NCBI GenBank assembly: GCA_028714395.1
Contig: JAQTMJ010000058.1
Coordinates: 1 to 5,869 of the forward strand
DNA length: 5,869 nt
Direction of reading: 5' to 3'
Source: Candidatus Iainarchaeum sp.
Lineage (GTDB): Archaea; Micrarchaeota; Micrarchaeia; Anstonellales; Bilamarchaeaceae
Under the pieces are notes generated by a model, which saw only the letters and a program-made list of their open reading frames with translations, made no database searches and was not told the DNA's origin. Shown piece after piece: positions 1 through 5,310 of the stretch. A program made the translations under genes and the position numbers. Positions within the stretch are counted from its first letter, which is position 1. Each line of letters begins with the position of its first letter.

Positions 1-847
1 TTTGGCAAATTCTATTGAAACCCTGAAAACTCAGGTAAAAATCAAGGAAGACGTCCTTAGGATAGCAAAGGAACAGCTTGCGCTTGTCGGTGATGAGCAA
101 AAGAAAAGGGCGCTGCAGTTTGTAATCTTCTCGTTTGATGGGCAAACCAAGCTTGTTCCTGAAGATGTGAAACAAAGAATCAGGAGCTTGGAGAAAAAGG
201 GTGTTTACGAAAAAAACAACTATCGTGAAGATGGAAAACTGATTATTGTACAGGTGTTTGATAAGGAAGATTCAGCCAGCTTCAAAGATTTATTTTGGAA
301 CGGAACGCAGACGAAATTCGGCAAAGGCAGCAAACATGTGGCGGAAGGAGAAGTCAAATACGAGCTTGCAAACGCACAAATGTTCTTGTATATGGGGAAG
401 GATGACGAAGATAATGTGAACCATATCAAAAAAATGCTTGATGAACATCCAAACATGATCATTACTTTTAGAGGACACAGTTATAGTTTAGAGAACAATT
501 TTCCCAGCGATGTCTTTGGCAACAAGAAAGGGAATATGATTTTCATACCGGGCAGCTGCGGAAGTTCAGGGGCAATACCCACGTACATAGCTAGCAATTC
601 TAATACTAACATTAATTTTTTCTCTTATACTTCTACAGGAATTGGGACCAACACAGATTCGTTGGTTGATGGCTTGATAAATGCAAGGAACGGGGTTAAG
701 TTCCATGACATATTAGAAGAGAAAAAACTTGAAATCGCATCGAATTTTAACCAGGCCGGAGTTGCACTGAAACCGGATGAAGCAATAAAAAGCATAAGTG
801 TCTGGACTGGAGGAGAATCTCTTTTATGGTTTGTGCTGAGGAAGTGA
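1..847 (+). CDS. Putative clan-CD-like cysteine peptidase domain protein (5' end probably cut by window)
   Basis: The reading frame is open from the left edge to TGA at 845-847 (about 281 residues seen). A TTG lies at base 2, but with nothing visible upstream the true start is probably outside. Residue numbers below count from that TTG. Residues 120-151 resemble an alpha/beta core. A hydrophobic strand (MIITF) runs into R157-G158-H159-S160-Y161, and a second strand (NMIFIP) runs into G184-S-C186-G-S. A hydrophobic strand ending at His and another ending at Cys is the known layout of clan CD peptidases (caspase, clostripain, gingipain). From memory, large bacterial proteins, especially in Bacteroidetes, share an RGHSY...GSCG pair followed by a Thr/Gly/Asp-containing segment; here that segment is TSTGIGTNTDSLVDG. 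This family link is unverified. No signal peptide or membrane helix is seen in the visible part, so a cytoplasmic location is possible if little is missing. Bases 481-660 are 39% G+C by hand count (70 of 180), clearly below the downstream genes, which hints at transfer. Peptidase activity is an inference; the coding call is firm. Confidence 0.7.
   Translation, partial: LANSIETLKTQVKIKEDVLRIAKEQLALVGDEQKKRALQFVIFSFDGQTKLVPEDVKQRIRSLEKKGVYEKNNYREDGKLIIVQVFDKEDSASFKDLFWNGTQTKFGKGSKHVAEGEVKYELANAQMFLYMGKDDEDNVNHIKKMLDEHPNMIITFRGHSYSLENNFPSDVFGNKKGNMIFIPGSCGSSGAIPTYIASNSNTNINFFSYTSTGIGTNTDSLVDGLINARNGVKFHDILEEKKLEIASNFNQAGVALKPDEAIKSISVWTGGESLLWFVLRK
838..844 (+). promoter_or_regulatory. Candidate ribosome binding site for malic enzyme start at 853
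   Basis: GAGGAAG lies just before the stop codon of the preceding gene, with an 8-base gap to ATG 853. GAGG pairs with the archaeal 16S 3' end (CACCUCC). A competing GGAGGAG at 809-815 sits 10 bases before an upstream in-frame ATG at 826. Both are plausible by spacing. The 853 start is preferred because it gives the N-terminus (MDAVEFHKKLRGK) that malic enzymes usually show. Confidence 0.4.
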
Positions 848-852
848 GGATT

Positions 853-2040
853 ATGGATGCTGTTGAGTTTCACAAAAAGCTCAGGGGAAAGATGGAGATA
901 CGGAGCAGGGTGAAGCTGGACAGCAAGGAAGCGCTTTCCCTGGCCTACACGCCCGGAGTCGCGAGAGTGTGCAGCGAGATTGCACGAAAACCAGAATTGG
1001 TTTACGAATACACGAACAAATGGAACAACGTCGCGATAGTGAATGACGGGACCAGGATTCTCGGATTGGGGGATATAGGGCCTGAAGCCGGACTGCCGGT
1101 GATGGAGGGAAAGGCGATACTGTTCAAGGAATTCGGGGGGGTGGACGCATTCCCGATTTCGCTCGGAACGAAAAGAAAGGAGGAAATCATTGCTATTACC
1201 AAGGCCATAGAGCCTTCTTTCGGAGGGATAAATCTAGAGGATATAGAAACTCCGAAAATTTTTGAAATTTACGAAGAACTGCGGAAGGCGATGAACATTC
1301 CGGTTTTCCACGACGATCGGCATGGAACGGGTGTGGTGGTGCTTGCCGGACTCATAAATGCACTCAAAGTGGCGAAAAAAAATAAGGATGCGGAAATAGT
1401 GCTTGTAGGCGCTGGGGCCGCGATAATGGGGATAGTGGAGCTGCTTCTTGCATACGGGATTAGTAATATCACTGTGCTTGACTCCAGGGGAGTTTTGGAT
1501 GGAAAAAGGAAAGATATCGAATCGTACAAGAAATTTTTTGTTGAAAATTCCAAGCCAAGAAGCGGAGGGGGGCTTGCGGAATGCTTGAAAGGGGCGGATG
1601 TGGTGGTTGCGGCTTCTGCGCCCGGCATAATAAAGAAAGACATGGTCGCCGGCATGGACAGGAACGCGATAGTGTTTGCATTGAGCAATCCGAATTCAGA
1701 AGTAGAGTATAATGAAGCAAAGAAGGCGGGGGCGCTGGTGGTTGCGACCGGAAGGAGCGACTTCCCGAACCAGGTGAACAACGTGCTCGCGTTTCCAGGG
1801 ATATTCAGGGGTGCGTTGGATGTGCGCGCTAAGGAGATAAATTTGGAAATGATGGTGGCTGCCGCGGAAGCCATAGCAGCGAGCGTGAAAAATCCCGGGG
1901 TTGAATGCATAGTCCCGCCTGCGTTTGACAGGGAAGTGATGAAAAACGTGGCGCTCGCGGTTGCCAGGAAGGCGGTTGAGACTGGAGTTGCACAGGAGGA
2001 ATTCTCAGCTGAAAAAATAAACCGAAGGATACCGGAATGA
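853..2040 (+). CDS. NAD(P)-dependent malic enzyme (malate dehydrogenase, oxaloacetate-decarboxylating)
   Basis: Oxidative decarboxylation of L-malate to pyruvate and CO2 with NAD(P)+ and a divalent metal; cytoplasmic. From ATG 853 the protein has 395 residues, the usual size of the short prokaryotic malic enzyme without a phosphotransacetylase domain. The N-terminal catalytic domain (about 1-165) has the YTPGV motif with catalytic Tyr32, the LPVMEGKAILFK block with Lys87, and metal ligands Glu129, Asp130 (NLEDIE) and Asp155 (HDDRHGT; HDDQ-GT is more usual). The Rossmann domain (from about 180) has GAGAAI at 186-191, with Ile where the third glycine of GxGxxG is expected, and Asp210 at the end of the second strand, so the choice of NAD or NADP is not settled. 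SNPNSE (278-283) and ATGRSDFPNQVNN (298-310) are standard signatures. An in-frame ATG at 826 would add nine residues and overlap the upstream gene. It starts 5 bases after that gene and ends 10 bases before the permease, so co-transcription is likely. Product call is firm. Confidence 0.95.
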   Translation: MDAVEFHKKLRGKMEIRSRVKLDSKEALSLAYTPGVARVCSEIARKPELVYEYTNKWNNVAIVNDGTRILGLGDIGPEAGLPVMEGKAILFKEFGGVDAFPISLGTKRKEEIIAITKAIEPSFGGINLEDIETPKIFEIYEELRKAMNIPVFHDDRHGTGVVVLAGLINALKVAKKNKDAEIVLVGAGAAIMGIVELLLAYGISNITVLDSRGVLDGKRKDIESYKKFFVENSKPRSGGGLAECLKGADVVVAASAPGIIKKDMVAGMDRNAIVFALSNPNSEVEYNEAKKAGALVVATGRSDFPNQVNNVLAFPGIFRGALDVRAKEINLEMMVAAAEAIAASVKNPGVECIVPPAFDREVMKNVALAVARKAVETGVAQEEFSAEKINRRIPE

Positions 2041-2050
2041 TGGACTGACC

Positions 2051-3208
2051 ATGCTTGAGATGGCGCTCTTTTTCTTCGTAGGGCTCGCTGCGGGCATTGC
2101 CAGCGGCCTTTTTCCTGGATTGCATCCGAATTTGATTTCTTCAATAGCTCTAGTGCAGAATATAGAATATGAGAAGAAAGCGGTGCTCATTGTTTCGGTC
2201 TATGCGGGGCACATCATTTTTTCCGCGGTGCCTGCGGTTTTCTTCGGGATTCCTGATGAAAGTACGATTGTTTCCGTGCTGCCCGGAAACAGGATGGCGC
2301 TGGACGGGAACGGGATTGCGGCCATCAAGACCATGGCAGTTTCCACGCTTTTTGCCTCGGTCCTGGCTCTGCTGTTCATGCCTTTCGCGCTTTGGTTCTA
2401 TCCGCAGGCATACGGGGCGGCAAGCCCGTACCTCATTTACATACTCGTGCTCGCTTCGCTGTTGCTTGTGGCAAGGACGAAAAAACCTTTGCTTTCCGCT
2501 GCGGTTTTCCTTGCGGCCGGCCTGCTCGGATTTTATGCGCTGCGCATGGAGATGCAGGACGGGTTTCTTCCGCTGTTCTCCGGGTTTTTTGCGATGGGCG
2601 CGATACTCAATTACAGGAAGCAGAAGATGCCCAGGCAGAAGGACGGGAACCTGGATTTGGGAATATTGAAATATTCCGCCCTGGGGATGGCGCTGGGCGG
2701 GCTGGCCAACCTCATACCTGCCATAAGCTCGCCGGCCCAGATTGCGGCGTTCGCATCCATTTTCATCGCGTTCGAGACTGAAAACTACCTCGCTACGGTT
2801 GCGGCGGTGAACGCAGGGCAGTTCGTGTTCGCTCTTGCGAGCAGCGCGAGCATGGACAAGGCAAGGCACGGACTGGTGATAAATCTCGCGCAGATAATAG
2901 GAATCGGGGAGAACCTGAACATGCTCCTGTTCTATTTCCTTTTGGGGATAGCGATTGCAGGGGCTGCGCTCTTTCTCTTGAGAAAAAAGGCAGGCCAGCT
3001 CTCTGGAGTGGACTTTTCATGGTTCAACTGGATTCTCGCTTTATACCTGCTTTTCGTGGTTTTCACGCTTGACGGGGTTTTGGGTGTGTTGGTGTTTGCA
3101 ATTTCATCTGCGCTGGGCTATGCGACTGTGAGGATTGGCGTGGAACGCACGGTGATGATGGCCGCGATAATAGTCCCGACAATATTACTGCTGGTTGGGA
3201 TTTCATAG
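2051..3208 (+). CDS. TctA-like family membrane permease (archaeal COG1784 type)
   Basis: A very hydrophobic 385-residue integral membrane protein with roughly ten or more predicted membrane segments. Near the N-terminus is GLFPGLHPNLISS (19-31), the archaeal form of the TctA glycine/proline signature. It is followed by GIPDESTIVSVLPGNRMALDGNG (66-88, shown by key residues Pro69, Asp70, Pro78, Gly79), also typical of this family. A second, weaker copy of the signature, LIPAISSPAQ (221-230), follows a glycine-rich stretch at 212-219. This fits the two-fold internal repeat of TctA proteins. Bacterial TctA works with TctB and a periplasmic TctC binding protein in tricarboxylate uptake; neither partner is seen here, and archaeal members generally stand alone with unknown substrate. 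The position 10 bases after malic enzyme suggests a di- or tricarboxylate substrate, which is inference. No strong Shine-Dalgarno is seen before ATG 2051; ATG 2060 is an alternative. Family call is good, substrate unknown. Confidence 0.82.
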   Translation: MLEMALFFFVGLAAGIASGLFPGLHPNLISSIALVQNIEYEKKAVLIVSVYAGHIIFSAVPAVFFGIPDESTIVSVLPGNRMALDGNGIAAIKTMAVSTLFASVLALLFMPFALWFYPQAYGAASPYLIYILVLASLLLVARTKKPLLSAAVFLAAGLLGFYALRMEMQDGFLPLFSGFFAMGAILNYRKQKMPRQKDGNLDLGILKYSALGMALGGLANLIPAISSPAQIAAFASIFIAFETENYLATVAAVNAGQFVFALASSASMDKARHGLVINLAQIIGIGENLNMLLFYFLLGIAIAGAALFLLRKKAGQLSGVDFSWFNWILALYLLFVVFTLDGVLGVLVFAISSALGYATVRIGVERTVMMAAIIVPTILLLVGIS

Positions 3209-3270
3209 CCGGCTGGTAGCGGGAACGAGCTTGAATATTCATGAATTCCGAAAATTCGCAATAGGGATAG

Positions 3271-3302
3271 AAAATTGGAAAAATGTAAAAAAGAAAAGAA
3301 AA
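3271..3302 (-). terminator. T-rich archaeal-type terminator after L12
   Basis: Read on the minus strand, the bases right after the L12 stop are runs of T (TTTTCTTTTCTTTTTTAC, then ATTTTT, then ATTTT). Archaeal RNA polymerase terminates at such T tracts without needing a strong hairpin. It would close the uL1-uL10-L12 operon. No matching T tract is seen on the plus strand for the convergent permease gene. Confidence 0.65.
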
Positions 3303-3608
3303 TTATCCGAAGAGGTTCGCAAGCCCTTCTGCCGCCTGCTCTTCCTTCTTGGCCGGGTCCTCCTTGGGGGCCTCCTTCTTTGCTTCGGCTGCCGGAGCTG
3401 CCGCCGCAGGGGCTGCTACAACGAGCGCGTTCTTGAGCAAATCCTCGAAGTTCACGCCCTTCACCGCGTCCGCGAGCACCTTCACCTTGGCTCCATCCGC
3501 CTCAACTCCCGCGGATTTGAGCACCGAAGAGAGATTGCTCTCGGTCACTTCCTTGCCCGCCCCGTGGAGGAGCAGGACCGCATGCAAATATGGATCTACT
3601 TTTGTCAT
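3303..3608 (-). CDS. rpl12: Large ribosomal subunit stalk protein L12 (archaeal P1 type)
   Basis: Acidic stalk protein of the 50S subunit. Dimers sit on the uL10 spine and their flexible tails contact translation GTPases. The 101-residue product has the archaeal order: a helical N-terminal dimerisation domain (about 1-62: AVLLLHGAGKEVTESNL, VLKSAGVE, GVNFEDLLKNAL), an Ala/Pro hinge (64-75), a charged Lys/Glu tail (76-93) and the conserved terminal patch AEGLANLFG, which in archaea binds elongation factors. Length is normal. The ATG at 3608 is preceded on its own strand by AAAAGGTGAT, an exact match to the 16S 3' end at close spacing, so the start is well supported. It lies 15 bases after the uL10 stop as the last gene of the operon and is followed by a T-rich terminator. 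Confidence 0.95.
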   Translation of the reverse strand: MTKVDPYLHAVLLLHGAGKEVTESNLSSVLKSAGVEADGAKVKVLADAVKGVNFEDLLKNALVVAAPAAAAPAAEAKKEAPKEDPAKKEEQAAEGLANLFG

Positions 3609-3623
3609 TCAATCACCTTTTCA

Positions 3624-4502
3624 TCATTTGTTCAAACCCGACATGGCCACTCCCTGCCTCACGGCAAGGGTGAGAAGCTGCTCCATCGAGTTAGAAGAAT
3701 AAATCCCTGCGTTTATGGAAACGTTGCTGCCCTGTATGAAAGCGTCCTTGAGCAGTATTTCCATGTTCTGTTCTGTGGGATAGGCCGCATTTATGGACAG
3801 GTTGAGCGCATCCCTGAACGAATCCAGTATCTGGGGCTTGAGCGTATCCAGGTCTATGTTGAGCACGTCCGCGCCGTAAATGTATTTACCGTCGTAGGCG
3901 AAAACGAGCTCCACCCCGACTTCGAACGGGTGTATGCCGAGCATCTGGAGCGCCTTTGCCTTCATCGGGGTTATCACTTCCCCCTCCTTGGCTATGGTGG
4001 AATCTTTTGTAATCGCTATTTTCCCTGCCTTTATCTGCACGCTGGCGCCTGCGGACTTGAGTTCGGAAAGCGCCGGGCCCGGGGGCATGTCGGTGTCCCC
4101 TGCTGGAACCACGATTTCAAAGGGCGAAATCTGCCCTGGCTTTGCAGCCACTTTTTTCCTGTTCTTCCTGAAGAACGAATTGAGCTCGTAGGGGGTGTGC
4201 TTGGTTAGGAAGAGCGCTGAAGGTGTGTTTATCTTTTCAGCCTGGGCCTTGAGCCCTGCGGCTTCAAGCACGCGCTTGAGCACCGCGAGCTTGGAAACTT
4301 TCACCCAGGTCCCGTCGGCTTCGCGGAGCTTCTTCCTTGAGGACTGAAGCAAATCATCGGGCAGGTTCTTCAGCGTTACAACTGCGAGCGTAGGGTATTC
4401 CTTTGCCTTGGCCGAAATGTCGGTCACTGCCTGCTTCTTTCTAGTTATTGCAGGCCTTTCCTTCTTTTCCTTTTTCACTTCCTTTTTAACGTTTTTGGAC
4501 AT
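3624..4502 (-). CDS. rpl10: Large ribosomal subunit protein uL10 (archaeal P0 type), short C-terminus
   Basis: Base of the ribosomal stalk: binds 23S rRNA with uL11 and carries L12 dimers. From ATG 4502 it has 292 residues; GTG 4511 and ATG 4508 in the same frame are alternatives. ATG 4502 has an AAGTGAT sequence at the same close spacing as the L12 site. A Lys-rich leader (about 1-24) precedes the RNA-binding domain (YPTLAVVTLKNLP at 36-48, RKKLREADGTWVKVSKLAVLKR at 56-77, noted by its Arg/Lys residues). The archaeal/eukaryotic insert follows at about 105-185 (AAKPGQISPFEIVVPAG; KEGEVITPMKAKALQMLGI). The spine from about 217 holds three related helices: near 221-243 (ALNLSINAAYPT), 247-270 (GSNVSINAGIYSS) and 273-292 (MEQLLTLAVRQGVAMSG). 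These correspond to L12-dimer sites. The protein then stops: the acidic linker and LFG tail usual in archaeal uL10 are absent. It starts 10 bases after the uL1 stop (counting from 4502). Confidence 0.93.
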   Translation of the reverse strand: MSKNVKKEVKKEKKERPAITRKKQAVTDISAKAKEYPTLAVVTLKNLPDDLLQSSRKKLREADGTWVKVSKLAVLKRVLEAAGLKAQAEKINTPSALFLTKHTPYELNSFFRKNRKKVAAKPGQISPFEIVVPAGDTDMPPGPALSELKSAGASVQIKAGKIAITKDSTIAKEGEVITPMKAKALQMLGIHPFEVGVELVFAYDGKYIYGADVLNIDLDTLKPQILDSFRDALNLSINAAYPTEQNMEILLKDAFIQGSNVSINAGIYSSNSMEQLLTLAVRQGVAMSGLNK

Positions 4503-4512
4503 AAGCATCACT

Positions 4513-5142
4513 TCAGATTTTCACCGCCTTGCCCATGGTGAGCTTCACGTAGGCGGATTTTATGTTCCCCTCGGGAACCTTGGTTCGCACCGCGTCGTAT
4601 ATGGCTTCTGCGTTGTCTATGAGGTCCTGCATGGGCATCTCCTCGGTGCCCACGAACGCCTGCGCTGTGGGGAGGTATTTCCCCTTGGACGCGATGCGCA
4701 CGCTCTTCTTGGCGCGCTCTATGGCTTCCTTCACGTTCCCCACCAGCGGCTTGGGGAGCTTTCCCCTGGGGCCCAGGTACTGGCCGAGGCTTTTCGCTAT
4801 GGTGGCCATCTGGTTGGGCTGCGCGAGCATGTTGTACTCGCTTGCGAGCATGGAAAGCTTGTCCTTCGCTGAATAAGCGGGAATCTCGTTCGGGAGTATC
4901 GTCAAATCCGCGCCGGCTTTCTTCGCCTGGGTGGCTATGCCTTCATCCCCAACAACCGCGACTTTCGGGGTCTTCGCCCCTTTCCCTTTTGGAAGCGCGA
5001 TGTCCAGGTTGAGCCTGTTCTCTGACTTGGAGAAATCGATGCTCCTGAAATTCAGGATTATTTCGAGGCTCTGCTTGAACTTCCTCTTTCCTTTTTCTTC
5101 GAGAGCCTTGGTGATGGCCTCGGTGAGCTTTTTCTTGTCCAT
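4513..5142 (-). CDS. rpl1: Large ribosomal subunit protein uL1
   Basis: Forms the mobile L1 stalk at the tRNA exit side of the 50S subunit, and in many archaea and bacteria also represses its own operon by binding mRNA. The 209-residue protein has normal length. Domain I is built from about 1-65 and 155-209, and domain II from about 66-154. Signatures are QSLEIILNFRSIDFSKSENR (24-43), VAVVGDEGIATQAKKAGAD in domain II, the hallmark LGPRGKLPKP (123-132) and the C-terminal NIKSAYVKLTMGKAVKI, with the rRNA-binding Thr202-Met203-Gly204. ATG 5142 is preceded by AGGAGG ten bases upstream. It is first in the operon, with uL10 and L12 close behind. uL11, frequently the preceding gene in archaea, is not adjacent; a membrane protein gene is there instead. 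Its upstream leader carries hairpins over the ribosome binding site, which fits translational control. Confidence 0.96.
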   Translation of the reverse strand: MDKKKLTEAITKALEEKGKRKFKQSLEIILNFRSIDFSKSENRLNLDIALPKGKGAKTPKVAVVGDEGIATQAKKAGADLTILPNEIPAYSAKDKLSMLASEYNMLAQPNQMATIAKSLGQYLGPRGKLPKPLVGNVKEAIERAKKSVRIASKGKYLPTAQAFVGTEEMPMQDLIDNAEAIYDAVRTKVPEGNIKSAYVKLTMGKAVKI

Positions 5143-5152
5143 GTAAATCGTT

Positions 5153-5173
5153 CCTCCTACTCGCGAGGAGTAG
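5153..5173 (-). promoter_or_regulatory. uL1 leader hairpins overlapping the Shine-Dalgarno
   Basis: On the minus strand the leader reads CTACTCCTCGCGAGTAGGAGG. It can form a 6-bp stem CTACTC/GAGTAG (5168-5173 with 5157-5162, 5-base loop) or, alternatively, a 5-bp stem CTCCT/AGGAG (5166-5170 with 5154-5158, 7-base loop). They share bases, so they exclude each other. The second stem pairs five of six bases of the AGGAGG Shine-Dalgarno (5153-5158); the first takes only two. The pairing is visible in the sequence; a regulatory role, for instance uL1 autoregulation, is inferred. Confidence 0.5.
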
Positions 5174-5209
5174 TGCTAACGGATTATGGAAAAATGATGC
5201 TGGGAAGTG

Positions 5210-5217
5210 TTTTTAAA
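5210..5217 (-). promoter_or_regulatory. TATA-box-like element of the uL1-uL10-L12 operon
   Basis: TTTAAAAA on the minus strand lies about 68-75 bases before the uL1 ATG. With the usual archaeal TATA-to-start spacing of about 25 bases, transcription would begin near 5186-5190. That gives a leader of about 45 bases containing the hairpin region and the Shine-Dalgarno. The bases just upstream (CCCCATCC) are not a good match to a purine-rich BRE, so this rests on the TATA-like core and its position. Confidence 0.5.
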
Positions 5218-5310
5218 GGATGGGGTTTGGTTGGCAAGAGGGCAGTTCCGAACTTCTTTTGACGCGTTAAAGCAAGTAGCCCGAAATAAGAGAACGCATA
5301 ATTGCCTTTC

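Noticed and set aside
1269..2144. Long minus-strand reading frame (291 codons) antisense to malic enzyme
   Set aside because: The malic enzyme on the other strand has all its family motifs. The antisense product is low-complexity Ser/Ala/Thr/Pro-rich and spans the gene junction.
2150..2869. Minus-strand frame opposite the permease gene
   Set aside because: The product is Arg/Gln/His-rich with no motif, while the opposite strand encodes a coherent membrane protein.
3209..3248. Imperfect hairpin CCGGCT/AGCGGG after the permease stop and nested palindromes TGAATATTCA and GAATTC at 3232-3248
   Set aside because: The hairpin has a mismatch in a 6-bp stem and no T tract on the plus strand, and the palindromes are short and AT-rich. 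Neither supports a terminator or operator call on its own.
3195..4208. Long plus-strand reading frame (337 codons) antisense to L12 and most of uL10
   Set aside because: It covers two well-supported ribosomal protein genes, has a Cys/His/Arg/Leu-rich composition with no recognisable domain, and its start lies inside the permease gene. It is a shadow of biased codon use.
5244..5254. Inverted repeat AGTTC-C-GAACT, considered as an operator or a tRNA T-arm
   Set aside because: It is only 5 bp per arm with a single central base, and no cloverleaf can be built around it. It is also far from the GGTTCGAAT-type T loop in context.
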